The notes: a model not told the origin generated them from the sequence alone. A DNA stretch of 64,000 nt from Lachnospiraceae bacterium (GCA_017511045.1 JAFWLM010000080.1:62001-126000), one strand, 5' to 3'; shown: positions 41,299 to 50,328, counted from the stretch's first letter. Numbers and translations: made by a program.

Positions 41299-42738
41299 TT
41301 ATGCATTCTGCTTATCCAGGTACGTCAGCGGGATCTGCATCGTAAAGGTCGTTCCCTTATCCACCTGACTGAATACCTTGATCGTTCCCTTATGTGCCAT
41401 AACGATCGTTTTAGTGATCGCCAGACCTAAGCCGCTGCCTCCGGTCGCACGGTCTCTCGCCTTATCCACGCGGTAGAAACGGTCAAAGATATGTTCCTGC
41501 GCCTCTTCCGGGATACCGAATCCATTATCCTGGACTTTGACATAGAAATAGGTTTTATCCGCATTCAGGGATACATGGACCCAGCCGTCCACGTTGTTGT
41601 ATTTGATCGCATTTACAACAAGGTTGGAGATACACATGGAGAACTTCGTTTCATCCACTTCCGCGATAACAGGACTGAAGCTTTCCATGACAAGTTCGAT
41701 ATTTTTCTCTTTAGCTAACGGTCGCACCAGTTTCAACTGTGCTTCGATCAGTTCATTGATGTTGACCTGCGTGATATTCATCTCCATGCCCGTGCTGTCC
41801 ATTTTAACAAGCGTCAGCAGGTCGGTGATGATATTATTCTCACGGTCTAATTCATTTACGATATCTCCCAGGAACTCCTGATACAGTTCTTCCGGAACCC
41901 CCTGCTGTCCGACAAGGGACTCCGCAAGGACCTTCATGGAGGTCATCGGGGTCTTAAGCTCATGCGATACGTTGGAGACAAACTCCTGGCGGGAAGTTTC
42001 GAGCTGATTGATCCGTTTCAGCATGGTATTGAAAGAGCCGGAAATCGTCTGAAGTTCGCTCGCACCTTCGATTGAAATATCCTGTGCCATGCCGCCTTCA
42101 CCGATATGTTCAATGGTCTCTCTGATATTCCGGAACGGCCTTCCGAGTTGATACGCCGAGAAAATACCAAGAGCGATCAGCGCAACGATCAGGATAATGA
42201 TGATCGTGACCAGTACAAGACGGATCGAATGCATCGCAGTATAAATATCCGCAATGGAGGAAGTCGCAAACATCACATGGGTGATCTTTCCTGACTGGGG
42301 ATCCTTGATCGCCTGAGTCAGTACGATACACTGGTTCTTTTTATCTGTGTATGCCTGGTTGACTCCGTTAAAGCATTGATTGACCTCTGCGGAGATACAA
42401 AGTTTTCCCTTGTTGATCTGATAGGTATCGGAAATGATCGTGAAATCACGGTTAATGAGCTGAACGCGGCTTAAAAACACACCGGCAATATCGTCCGCCA
42501 GTGTGTCATAATAGGTATCGCTCTCAATATCATCATTGCTGTTTGAGTAAAACAGATTGCTGAGCATGGAGAACTGTGCACTGACATTTTTTGTCCTCGT
42601 TTCGATGATCCTGTTTTCAGTAACAGCCATGCCAACTGTGGAAATAATGATCAGGGGAATAATTCCGGCCACAATTACGAAACTCAGTATTCTGAACCTC
42701 AGACTTCCGAAAAAGTCTTTACTGCGCTTTAAAATAAT
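41299..42738 (-). CDS. WalK-like sensor histidine kinase (probable ATT start)
   Basis: Membrane kinase: TM1, extracytoplasmic sensor of about 140 residues, TM2 (LVLVTIIIILIVALIALGIF), HAMP, DHp (FVSNVSHELKTPMTSMKVLA, phospho-His), HATPase (NLVVNAIKYNN, VQDNGFGIPEEAQEHIFDRF, GGSGLGLAI). The first conventional start, GTG 42672, has no ribosome-binding site and would begin inside TM1. In the same frame, ATT at 42738 lies six bases after GGGGAG and adds 22 residues with a basic N-terminus (LKRSKDFFGSLRFRILSF). An in-frame stop bounds the frame just upstream. If correct, the gene overlaps the regulator by 20 bases. Kinase identity is certain; the start is provisional. Confidence 0.92.
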   Translation of the reverse strand: MILKRSKDFFGSLRFRILSFVIVAGIIPLIIISTVGMAVTENRIIETRTKNVSAQFSMLSNLFYSNSNDDIESDTYYDTLADDIAGVFLSRVQLINRDFTIISDTYQINKGKLCISAEVNQCFNGVNQAYTDKKNQCIVLTQAIKDPQSGKITHVMFATSSIADIYTAMHSIRLVLVTIIIILIVALIALGIFSAYQLGRPFRNIRETIEHIGEGGMAQDISIEGASELQTISGSFNTMLKRINQLETSRQEFVSNVSHELKTPMTSMKVLAESLVGQQGVPEELYQEFLGDIVNELDRENNIITDLLTLVKMDSTGMEMNITQVNINELIEAQLKLVRPLAKEKNIELVMESFSPVIAEVDETKFSMCISNLVVNAIKYNNVDGWVHVSLNADKTYFYVKVQDNGFGIPEEAQEHIFDRFYRVDKARDRATGGSGLGLAITKTIVMAHKGTIKVFSQVDKGTTFTMQIPLTYLDKQNA

Positions 42739-43402
42739 AGCCCACTCCCCATTTTGTATTTACATATTTCGGATCCTTCGGATTGTCCTCGATCTTCTCA
42801 CGCAGTCTTCTGACGTGTACATCAACGGTACGGACATCACCCGGATACTCATAGCCCCATACAAGGCTTAAGAGCTGCTCTCTGCTGTATACCTTGTTCG
42901 GGTTGTTTACCAAAAGTTCTAACAGGTCAAATTCCTTTGCAGTCAGATTAACCTCACGGTCTTCGATAAAAACTCTTCTGGAATCCAGATCCATGCGCAG
43001 CCCGCCGCGCGCGATCTCTCCGGAGGTCTCCTTCGTCATCCGCTTGCTTCTTCTGAACATCGCGCGGATCCTTGCTTTAACCTCAAGAATATTGAACGGT
43101 TTTGTAATATAGTCGTCTGCTCCGTACTCAAGGCCTAAGATCTTATCCATATCTCCACCTTTTGCGGTCAGCATGATGATCGGCATATTGGAAAACTCAC
43201 GGATCGCTTTGCAGACTTCAAAGCCATCCATTTTCGGGAGCATGATATCTAATAACACAACATCATACTCGCATTTCTGTGCCATGGCTAAAGCTTCTTC
43301 GCCGTCATAGGCACATTCAACATCCATGCCGTCCTGTTCAAGAGAGAATTTAATTCCCTTTACGATCAGTTTCTCATCGTCAACAACTAATACTTTACTC
43401 AT
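42719..43402 (-). CDS. OmpR-family response regulator, WalR/YycF-like
   Basis: 227 residues. Receiver domain with VLVVDDEKLIVKGI, phospho-acceptor Asp in VVLLDIMLPKMDGFE, conserved Thr/Lys (MLTAKG; DDYITKPF). Winged-helix effector domain with LTAKEFDLLELLVNNPNKVY and VDVHVRRLREKIEDNPKDP. The closest pattern is WalR, the regulator of cell-wall turnover. It follows comEA by three bases, with AAAGGTG overlapping the comEA end, so all are co-transcribed. A WalR-type box in the comEA promoter suggests autoregulation. Confidence 0.95.
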   Translation of the reverse strand: MSKVLVVDDEKLIVKGIKFSLEQDGMDVECAYDGEEALAMAQKCEYDVVLLDIMLPKMDGFEVCKAIREFSNMPIIMLTAKGGDMDKILGLEYGADDYITKPFNILEVKARIRAMFRRSKRMTKETSGEIARGGLRMDLDSRRVFIEDREVNLTAKEFDLLELLVNNPNKVYSREQLLSLVWGYEYPGDVRTVDVHVRRLREKIEDNPKDPKYVNTKWGVGYYFKAQ

Positions 43403-43405
43403 GAA

Positions 43406-44014
43406 TTACACCTTTATATGCTCTTTGATTTTTTCGTAGGAACTTTCTTTGATACCAGCAACGTTCATGATCTCCTCGATCGATGCAAACTCTCCTGTAT
43501 TCTCGCGATAGGAAATTATGGCTTCTGCCTTGATATCTCCGATTCCCGGTAAGGTTTTCAGTTCATCAAGGTTTGCAGTATTGATGTTTACAAGTCCGTC
43601 ATCTGAACGGCTTCCGCTGTCTGCTGCCGGAACAGCACCTTCCTCCACCTCTTTCAGGCTTGGAATGTAGATCTGCTCTCCATCAGCGGCCTCCTCAGCC
43701 AGATTCACGTACTGAAGATCCGCGTCTTCTGTCATACCGCCGGCCAGTTCTACCGCTTCGTGGATCCTTGCGCCTTTTACAAGATAGTAGACTCCGGGTG
43801 TATTCACACTGCCGCAGACATGAACACAGATCAGCTCTGCTGTCGTCTCCTCAGCAGTTTCGCTTTCAGACTCCTGTTGATCCTCGATCACAACAGCGCT
43901 CTCATCCGCATCTTTTGTCTTCTGGCGGATGCTGCAGCTGAAGATCACCCCGGCAGCAACAAACACCATAACAACAAGCAAAACCTTGATATAGTTTTTG
44001 TTTTTATTATTCAT
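43406..44014 (-). CDS. comEA: ComEA-like DNA-binding competence protein
   Basis: 202 residues with an N-terminal anchor (NYIKVLLVVMVFVAAGVIFS), an acidic spacer, an SLBB-type domain (HVCGSVNTPGVYYLVKGARI, VNLAEEAADGEQIYIPS) and a C-terminal helix-hairpin-helix pair (VNINTANLDELKTLPGIGDI, IEEIMNVAGI). ComEA binds double-stranded DNA outside the membrane and passes it to ComEC. Start ATG at 44014 with GGGAGGAG upstream. It is the first gene of a comEA-regulator-kinase-gerM-(comEC) operon, an unusual order. Confidence 0.94.
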   Translation of the reverse strand: MNNKNKNYIKVLLVVMVFVAAGVIFSCSIRQKTKDADESAVVIEDQQESESETAEETTAELICVHVCGSVNTPGVYYLVKGARIHEAVELAGGMTEDADLQYVNLAEEAADGEQIYIPSLKEVEEGAVPAADSGSRSDDGLVNINTANLDELKTLPGIGDIKAEAIISYRENTGEFASIEEIMNVAGIKESSYEKIKEHIKV

Positions 44015-44062
44015 GTTCTCCTCCCGAAACATCATTTCAGGAAAAGAACCTCTGACCTCAGT

Positions 44063-44091
44063 ATTTTACAAAAGTTTTACAGGCTTCGCAA
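44063..44091 (-). promoter_or_regulatory. comEA-walRK promoter with WalR-type box
   Basis: -35 TTGCGA (44086-44091), 17-base spacer, -10 TAAAAT (44063-44068). Within it TGTAAA-ACTTT-TGTAAA (44065-44081) matches the known WalR consensus TGTWAH-N5-TGTWAH exactly. Confidence 0.75.
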
Positions 44092-44128
44092 TACTTTTGT
44101 AACAATTTAATTATGAAAGTTTTAAGAA

Positions 44129-45403
44129 TTATTGATGTTCCTGTCCGGTACGCGTCGCAAGCTGAAGATAAATAGAAGTCTCTAAGGTATTAAAGGCTTC
44201 TGCCGGGTCTGTTCCGTCATTGATATTCTGAAACATCAGTTTAAGATCTTTCCAGATTTCTTCCGTCTCGATAAACTTTGGAAGAGATGTTGTATCATCA
44301 TAAAGAACATAGACCTCGTTATATCCGTTTCCAGTATAGGACATACGTCTGCAGCTCATATAACCGGTCAGATCATAGATCGTTTTGGTATTATCATAGG
44401 TCATGTATTTCGCCAGATTCTCAGCTGCTTCTGTTTTTTCTGTCATAGGATTGACACAGACACACCAGGTCGTAGAAAGTGCCTTGGAAGGAATCACTGC
44501 ATTTACCGCCGGCATCGGGCATATTTCAAAGTTTGTATGTTCTCTGTTTAAAGCCGCTAAAGAACTGCATTTTAAGATGGCAGTCATGCTTCGTCCGAAT
44601 ACAAAACTGTTTTCCGCAAGCTCATAGGTAGTTGTAGACCTGCTGATATTTACTTTCGTATTGAAATCTTTATATCCAGTCAGTGCAGAGACTGCCTGTT
44701 CTTTATTCATTTCGATCAGGCTGTCATCATCACCGGCATCTCCGCCCAGATCAACGGCGCTGCCGATAAAATGATAATTCAGCAAAAGATCATTGACATC
44801 ATAAAGGATCACCATATCAACAGGAGAATCCTCCTGCTTTACAAAGCTCTCGGAATCTGCTGCGATCTGCGCAAAACTCGAAGGCTGCTTATCAAGGTAA
44901 TCTTTATTATATGCAAAAAACTCCATGTCAAAGCACAGAGGATATCCCACCTGCTTTCCGCCATAGCGGACAGAAGTTAACGATTTTACAGAATAATTCT
45001 GGAGAGAATAGATCTCCGGATAGGCATTTTCTTTTGCAAGAGAACCAAGATATGCCTGCTCAAGCCGGCTCGTATCTGTGATATAAAGATCCGGAGCGCC
45101 TTCTCCTTTCACATTCAGCTGGTTCATATTCTCAAAGAATGAAACAACGGACACCAGCTCGCAGTTGACTCGGAGTCCTTCTTTTCGGAAATAGTCCTGA
45201 CTCAGCTGCTGTACATATGGCGATAGAGACTCATCATAATACCAGAGCGTAAGATCGTAGTTCTGAACGATCTCCCGGTCACCTCTCTGCTCAGTGGATT
45301 CTGCCCAGCTCGGGCGGAGCTTTAACGCAATCAAAATCACGGCTGCAGAAAGTACAGCCATGATTATGATTCTGATAATAGTATTTCGAATGGTACGTCT
45401 CAT
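44129..45403 (-). CDS. orphan extracellular solute-binding protein (ABC type)
   Basis: 424 residues. N-terminal anchor helix (IIRIIIMAVLSAAVILIALK) without a lipobox Cys. The family-1 binding-protein fold follows: LTLWYYDESLSPYVQQLSQD, APDLYITDTSRLEQAYLG, YPLCFDMEFFAYNKDYLDKQ, SKALSTTWCVCVNPMTEKTE. No permease or ATPase gene is near. It starts seven bases from the topA stop, so it is probably read with topA. It may act as a sensor or surface protein, or serve a transporter encoded elsewhere. Confidence 0.85.
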   Translation of the reverse strand: MRRTIRNTIIRIIIMAVLSAAVILIALKLRPSWAESTEQRGDREIVQNYDLTLWYYDESLSPYVQQLSQDYFRKEGLRVNCELVSVVSFFENMNQLNVKGEGAPDLYITDTSRLEQAYLGSLAKENAYPEIYSLQNYSVKSLTSVRYGGKQVGYPLCFDMEFFAYNKDYLDKQPSSFAQIAADSESFVKQEDSPVDMVILYDVNDLLLNYHFIGSAVDLGGDAGDDDSLIEMNKEQAVSALTGYKDFNTKVNISRSTTTYELAENSFVFGRSMTAILKCSSLAALNREHTNFEICPMPAVNAVIPSKALSTTWCVCVNPMTEKTEAAENLAKYMTYDNTKTIYDLTGYMSCRRMSYTGNGYNEVYVLYDDTTSLPKFIETEEIWKDLKLMFQNINDGTDPAEAFNTLETSIYLQLATRTGQEHQ

Positions 45404-45410
45404 TACTTAG

Positions 45411-47399
45411 TTAAATTTCTTCTTCAGGAACGGTATCGGATTTCTTTTTATCATTTGCCGTAGGTTTGGTCCAGGACATATAGGTGCATTCCGGATATCC
45501 TTCGCAGCCATAATACCTGCGGCCTTTTTTCGTTTTTCTTACGATCAGTTCTTTTCCGCACTCCGGACACTTGACCCCTGCTTTTTCCACGATCGACTGG
45601 GTATTTCTGCACTCAGGGAATCCCGGGCAGGCGAGGAATTTACCATGAGGTCCGAATTTAACGACCATATTCCGCCCGCATTTTTCGCAGATAACATCGG
45701 ATACTTCATCCTTGACTTTGATCTTCTCCAGTTTTTTCCTGGCCGCATCGATAGAATCCTTAAGACCCGGATAAAACTCTCTTAAGACCTCTTTCCATTC
45801 GGTTTCGCCTTCTTCAATACCGTCAAGCTTTGTTTCGATGTTTGCCGTAAACTGGGCATCTACGATGTCCGGGAATGCCGTGACCATAATGTCATTTACG
45901 ACTTTACCAAGTTCCGTTACCAGAAGATTTTTCTTCTCTTTTCTGACATAACGGCGGGCAAGGATCGTCGTAATCGTCGGAGAATAAGTACTCGGACGGC
46001 CGATTCCCATCTCTTCCATCGCCTTTACCAATGATGCCTCGGTAAAGTGAGCCGGCGGCTGGGTAAAATGCTGTGTGCCGTCGTAGTTGACCTCATCGAT
46101 CTTTGCATCCATCGTCAGATTGGAGACTACATTATTCTTCTCTTCTTTTTCATCGTCTCCCGGAGTATAGACCTTCATAAAGCCATCAAAGGTCTGTTTG
46201 GAAGCGGTCGCCTTAAAAACATATCCGTTGACTTCAAAATTGATTGCAGTCACATCATACTTCGCATTTGTCATTCTGCTGGCTGTAAAACGTTTCCAGA
46301 TCAGCTGATAAAGACGCATGCTCTCTCTGTCAAGCTTTGTCTTAACAGTTTCCGGTGTTACGTTGATGTCTGTCGGTCTGATAGCCTCGTGTGCATCCTG
46401 TACTTTTCCTTTGGAGTTTGAGGCGTTTTTCGTATGACTTACGTATTGTACACCGTAATTTTGTTCAATATATGTCTTAGCGCTGCTTAATGCTTCATCC
46501 GATACCCGGACAGAATCGGTACGAAGGTAGGTGATGTATCCGCCCTCATAAAGAGCCTGCGCAACACGCATTGTCTTTTGTGTTGTAAAGTTTAATACTT
46601 TGGATGCTTCCTGCTGCAAGGTAGATGTTACAAACGGAAGCGGCGTTTTCTTGACGCGTTCTGTCTTTTTGATGCTGTCGATCACCATCTTCTGTCCGTC
46701 GATCTTAGCCAGGATCTCATCAAGCTGTGCCTTATTTGTGATATCGATCTTATCGTTCTTATCTCCGTAGAACTTTGCAAGGATCGATTTCTTTTCCCCG
46801 TGAATATGGACATCGGCTTCTAAGTTCCAGTATTCTTCCGGTACAAATGCATCGATCTGAGCATCTCTTTCGCATACCATGCGAAGTGCAACCGACTGTA
46901 CACGGCCTGCAGAAAGCCCACGTTTTACTTTTTCCCAGAGGATCGGGCTGATTCCATATCCTACCAGTCTGTCCAATGCCCTTCTTGCCTGCTGTGCATC
47001 GACAAGGTCCATGTCGATCTCCCTGGAGTTTTTCAGGGAATTCGCAACTGCTGTTTTAGTGATCTCATTAAATGTGATACGCGCCTGTTTCTTTTCATCC
47101 AGATTTAAAGCCTGGGAAAGATGCCAGCTGATCGCCTCTCCTTCACGGTCGGGGTCAGTTGCAAGATAAACTTTATTCGCATCTTTTGCCAGTCGTTTCA
47201 GTTCAGAAAGAGTTTCCCCCTTTCCGCGTATCGTAATGTATTTCGGCTCAAAGTCATTCTCCACATCGATTCCCATGGTGCTTTTCGGAAGATCACGTAC
47301 ATGGCCCTTCGATGCAACAACTTCATAGTTCTTTCCTAAATACTTCTTTACAGTCTTAACCTTTGCAGGAGACTCAACAATTACAAGATTCTTTGCCAT
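45411..47399 (-). CDS. topA: DNA topoisomerase I
   Basis: Relaxes negative supercoils. 662 residues: TOPRIM at the N-terminus (LVIVESPAKVKTVKKYLGKN, YLATDPDREGEAISWHL), active-site Tyr in YEGGYITYLRTDSVRVS, DAHEAIRPTDINVTP, and two C-terminal Cys4 zinc fingers (CEKCGRNMVVKFG ... CPGFPEC; CPECGKELIVRK ... CEGYPEC). AAGGA upstream of ATG 47399. Confidence 0.98.
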   Translation of the reverse strand: MAKNLVIVESPAKVKTVKKYLGKNYEVVASKGHVRDLPKSTMGIDVENDFEPKYITIRGKGETLSELKRLAKDANKVYLATDPDREGEAISWHLSQALNLDEKKQARITFNEITKTAVANSLKNSREIDMDLVDAQQARRALDRLVGYGISPILWEKVKRGLSAGRVQSVALRMVCERDAQIDAFVPEEYWNLEADVHIHGEKKSILAKFYGDKNDKIDITNKAQLDEILAKIDGQKMVIDSIKKTERVKKTPLPFVTSTLQQEASKVLNFTTQKTMRVAQALYEGGYITYLRTDSVRVSDEALSSAKTYIEQNYGVQYVSHTKNASNSKGKVQDAHEAIRPTDINVTPETVKTKLDRESMRLYQLIWKRFTASRMTNAKYDVTAINFEVNGYVFKATASKQTFDGFMKVYTPGDDEKEEKNNVVSNLTMDAKIDEVNYDGTQHFTQPPAHFTEASLVKAMEEMGIGRPSTYSPTITTILARRYVRKEKKNLLVTELGKVVNDIMVTAFPDIVDAQFTANIETKLDGIEEGETEWKEVLREFYPGLKDSIDAARKKLEKIKVKDEVSDVICEKCGRNMVVKFGPHGKFLACPGFPECRNTQSIVEKAGVKCPECGKELIVRKTKKGRRYYGCEGYPECTYMSWTKPTANDKKKSDTVPEEEI

Positions 47400-47440
47400 T
47401 GAATATTTTCCTTATTTATTTCTATTTAATATATGTGCAC

Positions 47441-47476
47441 TCCGGGTTGCTTCTGAAAACAGTTCCGGGTTGCTTC
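47441..47476 (-). repeat. 13-bp direct repeat in the topA leader
   Basis: GAAGCAACCCGGA occurs twice (47441-47453 and 47464-47476), period 23 bases, between the promoter and the topA start. Possible regulator-binding or RNA element. Confidence 0.6.
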
Positions 47477-47494
47477 CTGAGAGTGACGTTATAG

Positions 47495-47524
47495 TAAATA
47501 ACACCAAACCCTATTCGATGTCAA
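47495..47524 (-). promoter_or_regulatory. sigma-A promoter of topA
   Basis: -35 TTGACA (47519-47524), 18-base spacer ending TGT, -10 TATTTA (47495-47500) on the minus strand, directly after dprA. Confidence 0.65.
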
Positions 47525-47525
47525 C

Positions 47526-48674
47526 TCAAAAAATTTTTACATATTGGTTTTTCGCTACCTCTTTGATCAGGCCCAGGAGCTCCAGTTCTGCGATAGAAGA
47601 TGCTACTGCATCAGGCGTTTCCTTTGTTTTTTCAATCAGCGTTTGAACCGAAATCGCACGTTTTCCGAGCAGCATATATATTTTTTTTAAATCACTGCGC
47701 AAATGGGGCATTTCAAGGGGCTTCCTCCGGCCAGTCGTCTTTCTTTTCGTTTCTTTTTTCTCGGTTTGCTGTTTTATAACAGCAGGAACTTCCGGCACCG
47801 GCTTTCGATAGATTTCCTCTAATAGGTATTCCGGGCTTAATAAGATCCCTGCGCCATCTGCGATCATCTGGTTGCATCCCTGACTGGTCTTATCGGTCAC
47901 TCTTCCGGGAAGCGCAAAGACATCCCGTCCCTGATCCAGGGCATAGCGTACCGTGATCAGGGTTCCGCTCCGCTCTTTTGCCTCCATGACCAGCAAACGG
48001 TCGCAGAGACCGCTGATCAGGCGGTTTCTTAATGGGAACTGCCATGGAACCGGCTGTGTCCCCATCGGGTATTCACTGATAATACCGCCGCCGGAGGTAA
48101 TGATTTCATAGTATAGTCCCATGTTTTCTGCCGGATAGATTACATCCACCCCGCTTCCTAAAACGGCGAAGGTTTTTCCGCCCCCGGAAAGCGCTCCTTT
48201 TGCACTCACTGAATCAATGCCTGCAGCAAGGCCGCTGATGATCTGTACCCCTCCGGCAGCTAAAACGCCTCCATAACGGAAAGCCATTTTCTGTCCATAA
48301 TCTGAACAAGCCCTTGCTCCAACCATACCGACCGATGGAATTTCAGGATCCGGTAAATGTCCAAGCAGATACAAACAGTATGGAGGATCAGGGATCTGTT
48401 TCAGTTTTTCAGGAAAGTCTTCACTTTCATGGTGCAAAAAGCGGACCCCTTTCTTTTGCAGCTCCTCTATCTTTCCGGATACATCAAGCTTCTGTTTACT
48501 ATGTATCATTGCTGACTTCTGTTTTTCATTGACCAGACCTTCTTTTAACAACTGCTCTTCCTTTATCCTGAAAATCTCTTCCGGAGAAGGATGTCTGCTG
48601 AGGAGTTTTTGCAGGGTCTCCTGATAGATCCCCGGAATATTACATAACCAAAACCAATACTCTGTCCGATTCAT
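47526..48674 (-). CDS. dprA: DNA-processing protein DprA/Smf
   Basis: Loads RecA on incoming single-stranded DNA. 382 residues: N-terminal SAM-like helices (WLCNIPGIYQETLQKLLSRH), Rossmann-type core (VGMVGARACSDYGQKMAFRY, IISGLAAGIDSVSAKGALSG, FAVLGSGVDVIYPAENMGLY, LISGLCDRLLVMEAKERSGT), basic linker and a C-terminal winged helix (AVASSIAELELLGLIKEV). AGGAGG before ATG 48674, 18 bases after comM. Confidence 0.96.
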   Translation of the reverse strand: MNRTEYWFWLCNIPGIYQETLQKLLSRHPSPEEIFRIKEEQLLKEGLVNEKQKSAMIHSKQKLDVSGKIEELQKKGVRFLHHESEDFPEKLKQIPDPPYCLYLLGHLPDPEIPSVGMVGARACSDYGQKMAFRYGGVLAAGGVQIISGLAAGIDSVSAKGALSGGGKTFAVLGSGVDVIYPAENMGLYYEIITSGGGIISEYPMGTQPVPWQFPLRNRLISGLCDRLLVMEAKERSGTLITVRYALDQGRDVFALPGRVTDKTSQGCNQMIADGAGILLSPEYLLEEIYRKPVPEVPAVIKQQTEKKETKRKTTGRRKPLEMPHLRSDLKKIYMLLGKRAISVQTLIEKTKETPDAVASSIAELELLGLIKEVAKNQYVKIF

Positions 48675-48692
48675 ATATCCTCCTGTTCTTCC

Positions 48693-50216
48693 TCACAGTT
48701 CAAGCAGGGAATTGCGGTATCCTATCGCTTCTAAGATATGTTTTCTCCCGATCAGCCTGCTCTGTTCCATATCCGCGATCGTTCTGGCAACCTTTATGAT
48801 CTTGTAGTATCCTCTTGCGGACAGATGATATTTGTCATAAGCCAGATTCAGCATCTGCCTCGCTTCTTTTTCCAGTTCACAGTATTGTTTGATCATCGCG
48901 TTTGTCATCTGGGAATTGAAATCGATGTTCTCCTCTTTAAACCTGAGTTTCTGCATTTCATGAGCACAGCAAACGCTTTCCCGCATATCGGCTGAACTCA
49001 TTGTCTTTGTCTTTTCTTTTAAATCATCGATCGCCACTTTTTCGACAGCGACATGAATATCAATACGGTCCAGAACCGGTCCCTTGATCTTTCCAAAGTA
49101 TTTCTTCACTTCCGCTTCGGTACAATTACAGATCGAACGGTCAGGATAATACCCGCACCTGCATGGATTCATTGCCATTACCAGCATAAAATCCGCAGGA
49201 AAGACCGTTCTGTATGAGGCGCGGTTGATCACGATCTGTTTCTCTTCCATAGGCTGCCTTAAGGTCTCTATCGTATCCTTACGAAACTCTGCTGCCTCGT
49301 CTAAAAACAGAATGCCTTTATGAGCCAGGGTCACTTCCCCGCATCTTGCCGCCTGAGTGCCTCCTATAAGCGCTACAGAGGTAATACTGTGATGCGGTGC
49401 TCTGAATGGACGTTCCGTGATCAGGCTCTGGTTTTTCAGCAGCCCGGCTGCTGAATAGATTTTAGAAACTTCCAGACATTCGGCTGGAGAGAGCTGATTA
49501 ATAATAGAAGGAATTCTTTGTGCCATCAGGCTTTTTCCGGAACCCGGCGGACCGACATATAAAAGATTGTGAAACCCTGCAGCGGCCACCATTGTTGCGC
49601 GTTTTGCAGCTTCCTGTCCCTTTACATCCCGGTAATCCAAAGTACTTTCCAGATACTGCTGTTCCAGCAGCAGCTGCAGGTCCGCTTTTTCAATCTTAGT
49701 GAGGCTTTTTGACTTCAGGTCTTTTACCAGTGAAGAAAGACTCATGCTGCCATAGATATCAATACCCGGAACATAAGCTCCTTCAAACGCATTCCCTTCC
49801 GGGATGACAAGTTTTTTGATCCCCTGTTCCGCAGCAAATACTGCAATCGGAAGGATGCCGTTTACAGGAAGGATACTTCCATCAAGGCTTAACTCCCCGA
49901 CAAGCATCATCCCCTGAACACATTCCGGATCGATCACACCGATTGCGGAAAGAAAAGCCACTGCAATCGGAAGATCAAAACCGGAACCTGTTTTCTTCAG
50001 ATTTGCAGGAGACAGGTTGATCGTAATTTTTCTTGACGGAATCTCGTATCCGGAGTTTTCGATCGCTCTTAAGACTCTTTCCTTCGCTTCCCTGACTTCG
50101 GAGGATGGAAGCCCAACCATGTTAAAGGCAGGAAGGCCTCCTGAAATGTCTATTTCCACGCTGACCATCTGCGGTTCGACACCACAAACAGCCGCACTGT
50201 ATACACTGCAAAACAT
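48693..50216 (-). CDS. comM: ComM/YifB AAA+ Mg-chelatase-like helicase
   Basis: 507 residues. N-terminal Lon-type domain (VSVEIDISGGLPAFNMVGLP, GSGFDLPIAVAFL), Walker A (LLYVGPPGSGKSLMAQRIPS), Walker B (GILFLDEAAEFRKDTIE), Cys cluster (MNPCRCGYYPDRSICNC) and a C-terminal arm. ComM helps branch migration in natural transformation. Start ATG at 50216 with AAGGAG upstream; a longer frame to 50300 runs through the promoter and is unlikely. Same operon as dprA. Confidence 0.96.
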   Translation of the reverse strand: MFCSVYSAAVCGVEPQMVSVEIDISGGLPAFNMVGLPSSEVREAKERVLRAIENSGYEIPSRKITINLSPANLKKTGSGFDLPIAVAFLSAIGVIDPECVQGMMLVGELSLDGSILPVNGILPIAVFAAEQGIKKLVIPEGNAFEGAYVPGIDIYGSMSLSSLVKDLKSKSLTKIEKADLQLLLEQQYLESTLDYRDVKGQEAAKRATMVAAAGFHNLLYVGPPGSGKSLMAQRIPSIINQLSPAECLEVSKIYSAAGLLKNQSLITERPFRAPHHSITSVALIGGTQAARCGEVTLAHKGILFLDEAAEFRKDTIETLRQPMEEKQIVINRASYRTVFPADFMLVMAMNPCRCGYYPDRSICNCTEAEVKKYFGKIKGPVLDRIDIHVAVEKVAIDDLKEKTKTMSSADMRESVCCAHEMQKLRFKEENIDFNSQMTNAMIKQYCELEKEARQMLNLAYDKYHLSARGYYKIIKVARTIADMEQSRLIGRKHILEAIGYRNSLLEL

Positions 50217-50282
50217 AGTGACTCCTTTTTGTGAAAAAATGTTTGCGGAAGGCAAACCAAAGAAAGAAATATCAGTTCTGAG

Positions 50283-50319
50283 AGCATACTCCGTATACAT
50301 TTTCCTGTCAAATGTATAC
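50283..50319 (-). promoter_or_regulatory. comM promoter with 10-bp operator-like dyad over the -35
   Basis: -35 TTGACA (50306-50311), 17-base spacer, -10 TATGCT (50283-50288). The -35 lies inside a perfect inverted repeat GTATACATTT-N7-AAATGTATAC (50293-50319), a layout expected for repressor control. Confidence 0.65.
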
Positions 50320-50328
50320 AGAGAAATA

